This document shows, one piece after another, positions 56,414 through 64,000 of a stretch of 64,000 bases of DNA. How positions within the stretch are numbered: position 1 is the stretch's first letter; every line of letters begins with the position of its first letter. A program made the position numbers and the translations under genes. The stretch lies in the NCBI GenBank assembly GCA_023269615.1, contig JAHFSY010000010.1, positions 35,360 to 99,359 on the forward strand. Reading direction: 5' to 3'. Below the pieces are notes generated by a model that saw only the letters and a program-made list of their open reading frames with translations, was not told the origin of the DNA and did not search any database. The stretch is from Verrucomicrobiota bacterium (GTDB lineage: Bacteria > Verrucomicrobiota > Verrucomicrobiia > JABWAM01).

Positions 56414-56441
56414 TTGCCATGCCCCCCGACCATGGCATAGT
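56414..56441 (+). promoter_or_regulatory. Candidate sigma70 promoter for tRNA-Ser
   Basis: TTGCCA at 56414-56419 and CATAGT at 56436-56441 with a 16-bp spacer, ending 35 bp before the tRNA. The match to TTGACA/TATAAT is 5/6 and 4/6. This is sequence only, with no independent support. Confidence 0.4.
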
Positions 56442-56476
56442 AAACCCCCAAGACACGCGAACGCAGCGTATCTCCA

Positions 56477-56568
56477 GGACAGGTGGCAGAGCCCGGTTTA
56501 ATGCGCCTGACTCGAAATCAGGTTGGCCCGCAAGGGTCACGGGGGTTCAAATCCCTCCCTGTCCGCCA
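56477..56568 (+). tRNA. tRNA-Ser (anticodon CGA)
   Basis: Class II cloverleaf. The acceptor stem GGACAGG pairs with CCTGTCC. The anticodon stem CCTGA/TCAGG holds loop CTCGAAA, giving anticodon CGA (codon UCG). The long variable arm (GGCCC GCAA GGGTC) is as expected for Ser. The T-stem/loop is GGGGGTTCAAATCCCTC, and the encoded 3' GCCA includes the CCA. A T-rich run follows directly. Confidence 0.93.
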
Positions 56569-56601
56569 TTTTTTCTCTCTATGAAAACGGGTTGAGAGTG
56601 G

Positions 56602-56675
56602 TGCACTCAGCAGGGCTCGAACCTGCAACCCTCGGTTCCGAAGACCGATGCTCTATCCAGTTGAGCTATGAGTGC
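56602..56675 (-). tRNA. tRNA-Arg (anticodon UCG)
   Basis: On the minus strand: acceptor GCACTCA with TGAGTGC, D arm GCTC...GAGC, and anticodon stem TCGGT/ACCGA with loop CTTCGGA, giving anticodon UCG (codons CGA/CGG). The T arm GCAGGTTCGAGCCCTGC is standard. No CCA is encoded; discriminator A precedes the end. The gene is convergent with tRNA-Ser, 33 bp apart. Confidence 0.93.
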
Positions 56676-56832
56676 GGGAGGGCGAACGACCGCACATGAT
56701 CATACCGGCGCGCCTGGGCGCAAGAAGATTTGAACGACTGCGCGATCCCTACATTTCACATCATTTTAGATGCGCTTCATCACAAAATGAAGTACGTTGC
56801 AAACGGCGCCGCGTTGAACTCCCCCCCTGCGT

Positions 56833-58791
56833 ATGAGACCGATCCTTGCCCTGATTTTCGCCACGTGGTTTTCAATCTCTCTCCAAGCGGTGGACCAGCC
56901 TCCAGTCCAGATCTCGGCGGAACTCGGGTTCTCCAATCTCTTTCTGCCCAGCCGTCCATTCCCTTTCCAGGTTGATCTGATCTCGAATGGCAAAGCCATC
57001 GAAGGCGAACTCACGCTCTCCTGCCCCAGCATCAACAACGGGCGCACGATTTACACGCTTCCCATCTCCCTCGCACCGGGCGCACGCAAACGATGGAAAC
57101 TCACGCTGCCTCCCATGGCAAACACCAGCATCCACGCGACGCTGCGCGACTCCAGCGGGAAGATCATCATCGAACAGGATATCTTCGGCATGCTCATGGA
57201 CGCCGATGCGCCCCTCCTCGTCGTCGTGCAGGGGAGCGGTTCCAACCGCTTTGTCTTCCCGCGCAAGGACGACGCCGCGGCGCATGGTGAATGGCGCACC
57301 GGCAGCATCACGCCGGAATCGCTGCCGGAGGATCCTCTCGCTTACGCAGGGGTGTCGGCCATCCTCTGGCGCTCGGACACCCCGCAACCGCTCAACCAGA
57401 TGCAGTCCATCGCCCTGCTCGACTGGCTGCGACAGGGTGGAATCCTCGTCGTCGCCGGGGGACGGACTGTTCCGCCCAATCTCCCCAAGGAATTTTCCTG
57501 GCCCGCGCAATGGGAGGAAATGACCATCTTCTCCCTCGGCGACCTCAAGGACGCCACACTCTCGACTCCGGTCCGCCCCCTGACGCTGCTCCGCCACGAG
57601 CAGCCCAGCATCTGGGAAAAGGGAACACTCCCCTCCTCCACCGTGGCCATCTCGCCGCTGAAGAGTGACGGCGTCTCGACGCGCCTTGAAACTGGCGGCG
57701 TGAAGCTGATCACCGAGCAAATCGTGGATGGGGGCGCGCTGATGCAGCTTGCATTCGACCCCGGAGATCTTGCGAAGGAAGGCGCCGTGCTCGACCATTC
57801 TTTCTGGGAACAGGCGCTCTTTCTTCCCAGCCGGCTTTATTCGCCGTGGGACAGATTATACTGGCTCGGCGACCTGGAGCGGGACCAGTCGCACACCATC
57901 CTGGCGCAGATCGCCGATTATCGCGTCGCGTCGCTTTCGCGCGTCTCCACCGTGTTCGGCCTTTTCTTCGGCCTGGCCTTCTGCCTGAATTTCTGGCTGT
58001 TCCGCAAATCACGCCGCTACGAATGGGCGTGGCTCATCCTCATCGTCGCCTCGATCTCGCTCTTCTTCTACAACCGCGCCTACGGCCGCGTCGGCGGATT
58101 CGGCCCCACGCGTCACGTCGAAACCTCGCAGAGCATCGGCATCATCGGCGACAAGAACATCCTCACCTTCACGGAAGTCGGCCTTCTCTCCCCGCGCACG
58201 CGCACGGAATCACTCACCACCGCCGCGCGGCGCCAAATCCTGTTTGGCCTCGATAACGAAACGCGCGAGGTGCGGGTCACGGGCGAAAATCAAACGATCA
58301 CCCTCGAAGCCCAGGCAGGTGCGTTTGCAACCTGCGCGAGCGTGACGGTGGAAACCCTGCCCGGCGAAGGCATCACGGCGAAATGGGAACGCACCGACAC
58401 TGAAATCACGGCACGGCTCACCAACAAAACAGGACTGGCGCTCGGCGGAATTCCAATCACGCAGATTCCCGGCTCAACCGTGAAGGTGGATGGAAATGAT
58501 GTGATCCTGAAGATTCCCGTGAAGGCGCTTGAAGCATGGTTGGTCTCGACATTTACCCAGATGACACAAAATGGGAATCAACGATATAGAAGCTATAACC
58601 AGTATTACTATGGCGGGCAAAACCCGCTGGTTGTGCCGTTCACGCTGCAGCTCCAAATGCCATCCACCGGAAAACCAATGACGTCGGGACACGCCGTCGT
58701 CGGACAATGCTACCGGACGCTGACTCTCCTGCTGCCGATTCCGGTGGATATCGCCAAAATCCCCCATCCTGTACCCCAAGCCGTCAAGTAA
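56833..58791 (+). CDS. Membrane protein of unknown function linked to an ABC exporter
   Basis: Protein of 652 residues with an N-terminal signal-like segment (LALIFATWFSISLQAV). A large periplasmic part (about 20-370) contains LLDWLRQGGILVVAGG, a segment resembling the class-I amidotransferase-like fold found in similar proteins. Two helices follow near 375-420 (FGLFFGLAFCLNFWLF and AWLILIVASISLFFY), and the C-terminal half is strand-rich. I do not recognise the family. It precedes the ATPase gene on the same strand, so it may be a partner of that transporter, as large membrane proteins are in some verrucomicrobial ABC-2 operons. Confidence 0.6.
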   Translation: MRPILALIFATWFSISLQAVDQPPVQISAELGFSNLFLPSRPFPFQVDLISNGKAIEGELTLSCPSINNGRTIYTLPISLAPGARKRWKLTLPPMANTSIHATLRDSSGKIIIEQDIFGMLMDADAPLLVVVQGSGSNRFVFPRKDDAAAHGEWRTGSITPESLPEDPLAYAGVSAILWRSDTPQPLNQMQSIALLDWLRQGGILVVAGGRTVPPNLPKEFSWPAQWEEMTIFSLGDLKDATLSTPVRPLTLLRHEQPSIWEKGTLPSSTVAISPLKSDGVSTRLETGGVKLITEQIVDGGALMQLAFDPGDLAKEGAVLDHSFWEQALFLPSRLYSPWDRLYWLGDLERDQSHTILAQIADYRVASLSRVSTVFGLFFGLAFCLNFWLFRKSRRYEWAWLILIVASISLFFYNRAYGRVGGFGPTRHVETSQSIGIIGDKNILTFTEVGLLSPRTRTESLTTAARRQILFGLDNETREVRVTGENQTITLEAQAGAFATCASVTVETLPGEGITAKWERTDTEITARLTNKTGLALGGIPITQIPGSTVKVDGNDVILKIPVKALEAWLVSTFTQMTQNGNQRYRSYNQYYYGGQNPLVVPFTLQLQMPSTGKPMTSGHAVVGQCYRTLTLLLPIPVDIAKIPHPVPQAVK

Positions 58792-58823
58792 CACATGAAC
58801 ACCACCGCAATCACATTCCGAAA

Positions 58824-58885
58824 GGTAGGGACGGACCGCCGGGCCGTCCGCTGCGTCACGGCGCGCCCGGCGGTCACGCCCTACC
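58824..58885. repeat. 62-bp palindromic repeat, family C copy 1
   Basis: Starts GGTAGGGACGGACCGCCGG and ends GGCGGTCACGCCCTACC; the ends pair as an imperfect stem. A near-identical copy lies at 63124-63185, differing at three bases. It lies 33 bp downstream of the membrane-protein stop and 39 bp upstream of the ATPase start. Confidence 0.85.
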
Positions 58886-58924
58886 TTCCGAACAGTTCAA
58901 GATGAATCAACCAAGGAACCTCCC

Positions 58925-59851
58925 ATGATCCAACTCGACAATCTCACCAAGTTTTTTGGAACGCGGGCTGCGGTGATCGGCCTGAGTCTCGAAGTTCCCG
59001 AGGGAACCATCTTCGGATTCATCGGCCCAAATGGCGCCGGCAAAACATCCACCATGCGCATGCTCGCCACGCTTTCGCGTCCCTCCGGCGGCGCGGCGCG
59101 CGTCGGCGACTTCGACGTCGGCGAGGACCCCGCCGAGGTGCGCCGCATCATGGGATACATGCCGGACCATTTCGGGATTTATCCCGGCATGCGCGTGGGC
59201 GAATACCTCGACTTTTTCGGGGCCGCCTTTCGCATCCCGCTCGTGAAGCGCAAAAGCATCATCCACGACGTTCTGGAGCTCACCGACCTCACGAAAAAGC
59301 GCGACGATTTTGTGGACACGCTTTCGCAGGGCAACAAGCAGCGCGTCTGCCTCGCCAAGACGCTCATTCATGACCCGAAGGTGCTCATCCTCGACGAGCC
59401 CGCAAGCGGACTCGATCCCCGCGCGCGCATCGAGCTGCGGGAGCTCCTCAAGACTTTGCGATCCATGGGAAAAACGATCCTTGTCTCGTCCCACATCCTG
59501 AGCGACCTTGCGGATTTCAGCGACCACATCGGCATCATCGAGCGCGGCAAGCTGGTGGTGACGGGCGCGGTGCATGACGTGGCGAAAAAATACCGGCCCC
59601 ACCGCCTCTTCGAGTGGCGCCTGCTCGACGGCGTGGAAACGGCGAAACAATGGCTCGAGTCACAGCCCGTGGTGCAGAAAGTGGAAGTGAACGACCATCT
59701 CCTGAAGATCCAGGGAAATTTCACCGACGAGGAGATGGCCCGTTTCCACGCCGAGCTGGTGGGCAAGGGGGTGAAAGTCGTCTCCTGCCGCGAAATCGAG
59801 GCCAACCTCGAGGAGGTGTTCATGAACGTGACCAGCGGAGGCGTGTCGTGA
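58925..59851 (+). CDS. ABC transporter ATP-binding protein
   Basis: Cytoplasmic ATPase of 308 residues driving the adjacent ABC-2 permeases. Walker A is GPNGAGKTST near 38-47, the signature LSQGNKQRVCLAKTL, Walker B LILDEPASGLDP and the switch His in VSSHIL. The final 75 residues (ESQPVVQKVEVNDHLLKIQG) form the C-terminal extension seen in NatA-type exporters. AAGGA precedes ATG 58925 by about 7 nt. It likely couples with the three permeases downstream. Confidence 0.93.
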   Translation: MIQLDNLTKFFGTRAAVIGLSLEVPEGTIFGFIGPNGAGKTSTMRMLATLSRPSGGAARVGDFDVGEDPAEVRRIMGYMPDHFGIYPGMRVGEYLDFFGAAFRIPLVKRKSIIHDVLELTDLTKKRDDFVDTLSQGNKQRVCLAKTLIHDPKVLILDEPASGLDPRARIELRELLKTLRSMGKTILVSSHILSDLADFSDHIGIIERGKLVVTGAVHDVAKKYRPHRLFEWRLLDGVETAKQWLESQPVVQKVEVNDHLLKIQGNFTDEEMARFHAELVGKGVKVVSCREIEANLEEVFMNVTSGGVS

Positions 59852-59877
59852 GAATGGCGGGAATCCGTCTCTGGAAT

Positions 59878-59949
59878 GTAGGAGCCGCTGTCAGCGGCGA
59901 TCTCCGCACGGGCCCATCTCGCCCGGTCGCCGCTGACAGCGGCTCCTAC
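59878..59949. repeat. 72-bp perfect-arm palindrome, family D
   Basis: Arms of 23 nt: GTAGGAGCCGCTGTCAGCGG (first 20) and the complementary CCGCTGACAGCGGCTCCTAC, with TCGC-type sequence between. Within each arm, GCCGCTGTCAGCGGC is itself a near palindrome. It fills the 133-bp gap between the ATPase and the first permease. Confidence 0.9.
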
Positions 59950-59984
59950 AAGAAGAGGCGCAAACCCGGGGCGGTAAACCAAAC

Positions 59985-61520
59985 ATGTCCGCTTTATTTC
60001 ACCTGACGATTGGAAACCCGGTCTTGCGGCGCGAGTTGCTCTCGGGGCTGCGCTCGTCGCGATTGCGCTGGATTCTGCTCCTTTATCTGGCGATCCCATT
60101 CCTGATGCTCGCCGGAAACTGGCCTGACTCGGGCTATTATGGCGGCGGCAACATCGCCAAGGAGCTGTGGTGGGTATGCATCGGCACCCAGTTTGTGCTG
60201 GTCCTGCTGCTGACACCCATCTTTGCGTCCTACATGGTAAGCTCGGAATTCGAACAGCGGACCGCGGAATTCCTGTGGACGACCCGCGTCCCTCCCTGGC
60301 TGATCATCCTCAGCAAGCTTCTGGCCGTGACGCTGCTCTGCGTCGCCCTCCAGATCGTGTCGCTTCCCGCGCTTTCACTGATCTTTTTTCTAGGGGGCGT
60401 GGGCGCGACTGAATTGATCGATAATTACTGGTTCCTGATCGCAACCACCCTGTGCGTGGGTTCAACCGCGATTTTCTTTTCGTCCATTCTTCGGCGGGGA
60501 CATGCGGCGCTCGTCTGCACCTACTGCGCCATCGTCGGGTTCGCAGTCATCATTAGTATTGCGGGATCCATTGGCGGATCCATGGGCGGACTGGGTTGCA
60601 TGCTCTTTCTTGCGCTGGCGCTCGGCGGCATGGCCTGCCTCGCGGGCAGCAAGCCCGTGGGGGAAAAAGCAAAACCCAACTTCAAGCCCATTGACGATCC
60701 AGCCATCCTGATGAAACGACAACGCGCGTGGCCCTACTACCTGATTGACCCGATGCGCCGGAATCCGCCCATGCCCTCGGAGGCGAAGGCCATCCGGGTG
60801 GTCGCCGAGCTTGAAAGACAAATCCACCCCCTGCAACGTTCCGCATGGAGCTTTCGCTGCACCTACGTGATGGCAACGCTTTCGGTCATTCCCGTGGCCA
60901 TGTCGTTCGCGCGCGCGTGGGGCCCGGAGAACACCCATGAATTCGTATGGTGGCTGAACCTGTTCTTTGCGGGGCTCTGGGTGATTTTGCTCCATGCGAC
61001 ATCCATGACGATGGACCACGAAATGGACACGCTGGAGGGGCTCCGCCTGACGGAGATCCGCCCGCGGGATTACCTGCTCGGGAAATGGCTCGGCTCCCTG
61101 CGCATGCGGCGCGCGATGCTCATCTTCGGAATGCTGGCCATCAGCCTGGCAAACCTTTCAGAAAAGCCTTACGCGTTTGCGTTCCTGCTAGCCCCGCTCG
61201 GCTGGTGGCTTTGCGTCGAAACCCTGGGCTGGATCACCTTCGCAATCTCCAGCTTCTGTACCAGCACGATGATGGCAACGGCGTTCAGTGGGGCGTCGAC
61301 GATCGGGTTGTTCGTCCTATGGGGAACATTACTGAAGCCAGGCCTCCATTGGCGCATCAGGAACATTGAGTGGATCCTGTTCGGGTGGAGCGAATCGAGC
61401 GAACCCATCGAAGCTCTGCACAGCAGAAGCCTGGCGTTTCTGGCAGTCACACTCATTCTTTGCCTCATCGTGCAGTTGGCATTTGCAGGCGTCCGTCGAA
61501 AGTGGCGGATGGAAAAATAA
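59985..61520 (+). CDS. ABC-2 type permease
   Basis: Inner-membrane permease of 511 residues with about twelve hydrophobic segments. It begins MSALFHLTIGNPVLRRELLS, a pattern close to the NPIFKREVLA start of the next two permeases but more divergent. A cytoplasmic loop contains RQRAWPYYLIDPMRRNPP, shared with the other two permeases. It would form part of the ATPase-driven export complex. The substrate is unknown. Confidence 0.85.
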   Translation: MSALFHLTIGNPVLRRELLSGLRSSRLRWILLLYLAIPFLMLAGNWPDSGYYGGGNIAKELWWVCIGTQFVLVLLLTPIFASYMVSSEFEQRTAEFLWTTRVPPWLIILSKLLAVTLLCVALQIVSLPALSLIFFLGGVGATELIDNYWFLIATTLCVGSTAIFFSSILRRGHAALVCTYCAIVGFAVIISIAGSIGGSMGGLGCMLFLALALGGMACLAGSKPVGEKAKPNFKPIDDPAILMKRQRAWPYYLIDPMRRNPPMPSEAKAIRVVAELERQIHPLQRSAWSFRCTYVMATLSVIPVAMSFARAWGPENTHEFVWWLNLFFAGLWVILLHATSMTMDHEMDTLEGLRLTEIRPRDYLLGKWLGSLRMRRAMLIFGMLAISLANLSEKPYAFAFLLAPLGWWLCVETLGWITFAISSFCTSTMMATAFSGASTIGLFVLWGTLLKPGLHWRIRNIEWILFGWSESSEPIEALHSRSLAFLAVTLILCLIVQLAFAGVRRKWRMEK

Positions 61521-61527
61521 AACCGCC

Positions 61528-63114
61528 ATGCGCCTTTACAGCGACCCGTTCCTGAACCCGATTTTCAAGCGCGAGGTGCTCGCCCACCTGCGCGCGCCAT
61601 GGATGCGCTGGGTGATGGGCGCATACCTCATCCTGCCCTTCCTCGCCCTCGCATGGAAGTGGCCGGAAAATCAGGTGTTTTATGGTGGCTCTTCCCATTC
61701 AAGACAGTTGATCCAGGTCTTCTTCCTGTCGCAATTCGGCCTCGCCGCGCTCGTCTATCCCGTCATGGGCGCGTTCGCAATTTCGCGGGAGAAGGAAAAC
61801 CGCACCTACGAATTCCTTTTCACCACGCTCATGCGCCCATGGACCATTGGAACCGCAAAACTGGCAGCCATCCTCATGTCGGGCGCCATTCTCACCCTCT
61901 GCTCCATACCCGTTCTCTCCTTCGTCTTTTTTCTCGGCGGCGTGGATTCCGATGTAATCCTTACAGCGTGCATCGTGCTCACTGCGGAAGCCCTACTTGC
62001 CGGCGTTGTGTCGCTTTTCTTTTCGGCCACGTTCAAGAACGGCGTCATGGCCCTGTTCGCCAGCTTCATTGCACTGCCGATCCTATGGTATGTGTTGATC
62101 AGATTCCTTGACGGCCAAAACATCTCCGGGCCCCTGTACAGTACGAGTATTTTTTTTCTTCTCTCCTTCTGCCTCTCCGTGTTCCTCTGGCTCGTCGTGA
62201 TCCGCCTGACACGCCGCCCGCCGGAGGAAAGTGTGCGACGGCGCGTGCGCATCATGGATGACGACGGCAAGATTTCGGTGCGCCGCAACGCGTGGCCCTA
62301 TTACCTGATCGACCCGGTCAAGCGCCCCGACCCGATTGCGGACGGGAGCAATCCGATCATCGCCAAGGAACAACTGACAAACCTGCTGTTCCGTTCCGCG
62401 TGGCGGTGGCGATGCCTTTATATCACGATCACAGCCCTTCTGCTGGCAGTCCTCCTCCTGTGCGTTCTTTCGATGACTGGAGTCCTGGGTCTCGATCAAT
62501 ACTACTCACGCCGGTCGTACCAGTTGACCTTGGACGAGGGCATGATCCTGCTGTGGCTTCTGAGCCTGCTCCTTGCGATTGGCTGGGCAGGGTTGACCCA
62601 TGCCGTGGCCTTTGCGGGAGAACAGGAGGGGCGGACCATCGAGATGCTCAAGCTCACACAGCTGACCAAGAAGGATTTCTTGAGGGGCAAGTGGCTCATC
62701 TGCCTGAAACTTCGCTGGCCCTACTCGGTTGTCATGGTGGGAGCATTCTTTTTTTCACTGCCTTCATTTGTACAGGGCAGGCATTTACGGATTGATTGCA
62801 TCGAGATGAGCCCCATCGAGTGCATCGTCACAGCCCTTGCGCTGATCGAGGTGACCGCCCTGGTCGCGACACGCGCGGCCCTGTTTTCAAAGAACACCCA
62901 GAACGCGTTGCTGTGGACCTTCGGGATCATCATTGGCACCATCTTCCTGCCCTATCTCGCGTACGAAATGTTCTCACGCGCCCCCGTCGTGGGCTGGATC
63001 TACGACAACCATTTCGGGTTATACGGCTACTGGGTCGTTCTCGGAACCTGGGCCACCATCTGCGCCCCGGGCATCCTGTTCCGGATTCATCGCCTCTGGC
63101 AGCATGATCACTGA
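61528..63114 (+). CDS. ABC-2 type permease
   Basis: Inner-membrane permease of 528 residues, paralogous to the one that follows. The N-terminus DPFLNPIFKREVLAHLRAPW matches it almost fully, and RRNAWPYYLIDPVKRPDPI recurs in the central loop. A 54-residue in-frame extension upstream is a read-through of the preceding gene and is rejected; ATG 61528 is 7 bp after that gene's stop. About twelve hydrophobic segments are visible. It probably acts with the ATPase encoded at 58.9 kb. Confidence 0.85.
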   Translation: MRLYSDPFLNPIFKREVLAHLRAPWMRWVMGAYLILPFLALAWKWPENQVFYGGSSHSRQLIQVFFLSQFGLAALVYPVMGAFAISREKENRTYEFLFTTLMRPWTIGTAKLAAILMSGAILTLCSIPVLSFVFFLGGVDSDVILTACIVLTAEALLAGVVSLFFSATFKNGVMALFASFIALPILWYVLIRFLDGQNISGPLYSTSIFFLLSFCLSVFLWLVVIRLTRRPPEESVRRRVRIMDDDGKISVRRNAWPYYLIDPVKRPDPIADGSNPIIAKEQLTNLLFRSAWRWRCLYITITALLLAVLLLCVLSMTGVLGLDQYYSRRSYQLTLDEGMILLWLLSLLLAIGWAGLTHAVAFAGEQEGRTIEMLKLTQLTKKDFLRGKWLICLKLRWPYSVVMVGAFFFSLPSFVQGRHLRIDCIEMSPIECIVTALALIEVTALVATRAALFSKNTQNALLWTFGIIIGTIFLPYLAYEMFSRAPVVGWIYDNHFGLYGYWVVLGTWATICAPGILFRIHRLWQHDH

Positions 63115-63123
63115 TCACGTCAA

Positions 63124-63185
63124 GGTAGGGACGGACCGCCGGGCCGTCCGCTGCGCAACGGCGCGCCCGGCGGTCGCGCCCTACC
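63124..63185. repeat. 62-bp palindromic repeat, family C copy 2
   Basis: Nearly identical to the copy at 58824-58885 (three differences). It begins GGTAGGGACGGACCGCCGG and lies just 9 bp after the permease stop codon, 21 bp before the next permease start. Confidence 0.85.
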
Positions 63186-63206
63186 ACCGCACGCTCAGAT
63201 TTCCCA

Positions 63207-64000
63207 ATGAACCTCTCTCTTGATTCTTTGCTGAATCCGATTTTCAAGCGGGAGGTCCTTGCGTACCTGCGCGCCCCGTGGATGCGGTGGGCGATGGGAT
63301 CCTACCTCATGATCCCGTTCATCGCCCTCGCATGGAATTGGCCGGCGGACCAGCACTTCTATGGAGGCAGGACTGAGTCCGAGAAAATTGTCGTGGTGTT
63401 TTTCATGTGCCAGGCCGTGCTGGCCAACCTTCTTCTTCCAGTCATGGGGGCCTTTGCCATCTCGAGCGAAAAGAAAAACCGCACCTACGACTTCCTTTTC
63501 ACGACACGGATGCGCCCCTGGACCATCGGGGTTTCCAAGCTGGCGGCGATTTTGATCCTGGGATTCATTTTGACGCTTTGCTCCCTGCCCGTGCTCTCCC
63601 TCGTATTTTTTCTGGGCGGCGTGGATGCCGAGATGATTCTTTTCTTCGGACTGCTGCTGGCCTCGGCAACCATCCTCGCAAGCATCGTCCCCCTATTCTG
63701 TTCGACCATCGTGGAGAAAGGGCATTTTGCACTCGTCCTCAGCTATGTGGTGCTGGCCATTCTGGAATTCGCATTGGGGGCATTTCTTCTCAGACTAGCC
63801 ATGTCTTCTTCCTCGGCCAACCTCCCTGCGGCATGCGTCCTGACCGTTACCTTGATCGGGTCGGCGATCCTCGGCGTCATCATCATTTTCCTCACCCGCC
63901 GTCCTCATGAGGAAACTTCAAGGCATCGCGTGGGCATCATCGAAGACTCGGGCCACTTGCGGACGCGGTGCAATCAATGGCCCTATTACCTGATCGACCC
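63207..64000 (+). CDS. ABC-2 type permease (partial)
   Basis: First 264 residues of a permease cut by the right window edge. The N-terminus LNPIFKREVLAYLRAPWMRW is nearly the same as the preceding permease. NRTYDFLFTTRMRPWTIGVS and the central NQWPYYLID also align with it. Six hydrophobic segments are visible. It appears to be a tandem duplicate, with a palindromic repeat between the two copies. AACCTCTC-type sequence after ATG 63207 confirms the in-frame start; there is no strong ribosome site upstream. Confidence 0.85.
   Translation, partial: MNLSLDSLLNPIFKREVLAYLRAPWMRWAMGSYLMIPFIALAWNWPADQHFYGGRTESEKIVVVFFMCQAVLANLLLPVMGAFAISSEKKNRTYDFLFTTRMRPWTIGVSKLAAILILGFILTLCSLPVLSLVFFLGGVDAEMILFFGLLLASATILASIVPLFCSTIVEKGHFALVLSYVVLAILEFALGAFLLRLAMSSSSANLPAACVLTVTLIGSAILGVIIIFLTRRPHEETSRHRVGIIEDSGHLRTRCNQWPYYLID

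Overview
The window looks like a chromosomal segment of a Gram-negative bacterium, most probably Verrucomicrobiota. That placement is an inference. It rests on the outer-membrane polysaccharide export genes, the many composite inverted-repeat elements between genes, the CHASE2 and histidine-kinase signalling style, and an ABC-2 transporter operon of a type I associate with that phylum. No rRNA gene or other decisive marker is present. No transposase, integrase, phage gene or CRISPR array was found.

Region 1 (1 to about 39.3 kb) is a very large capsule/exopolysaccharide locus, almost all read leftwards. It holds two kinds of initiating polyprenyl-phosphate sugar transferase (a MraY/WecA-like one cut by the left edge and a WcaJ-like one at 17-18 kb). 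It also holds eight or more glycosyltransferases, nucleotide-sugar enzymes (UDP-galactopyranose mutase, three epimerase/dehydratase proteins, a DegT-type sugar aminotransferase, an asparagine synthase) and decorating enzymes (three methyltransferase proteins, one of them a double one, a radical SAM enzyme, a WbqC-like protein, a sulfotransferase). Two flippases, two Wzy-like membrane proteins and the export set (outer-membrane barrel, Wza-like protein, Wzc-like tyrosine autokinase) complete it. Many neighbouring genes overlap by 4 bp (ATGA or TTGA), so they are probably translationally coupled. A small PIN/antitoxin pair sits inside the locus.

Region 2 (39.5 to 51 kb) is a leftward signalling island. 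It encodes a GAF histidine kinase, a Cache-HAMP hybrid histidine kinase with two receivers, a small membrane protein, a HisKA-receiver-adenylate cyclase, a CHASE2 Ser/Thr kinase with a repetitive C-terminal tail, and a CHASE2 adenylate cyclase. It lies directly upstream of the export genes, so control of polysaccharide output is a reasonable guess.

Region 3 (51 to 56.3 kb) holds a secreted SUMF1-like protein, a very large secreted GH42-like protein and a BON-domain membrane protein. Region 4 (56.4 to 64 kb) holds convergent tRNA-Ser(CGA) and tRNA-Arg(UCG) genes. A rightward operon follows, with a large membrane protein, an ABC ATPase and three ABC-2 permeases, the last cut by the right edge.

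The most unusual non-coding signal is a set of intergenic elements, in at least five sequence families, with nested inverted repeats. In the best family, four roughly 180-bp copies share outer arms and a central hairpin whose stem bases differ between copies yet stay paired.
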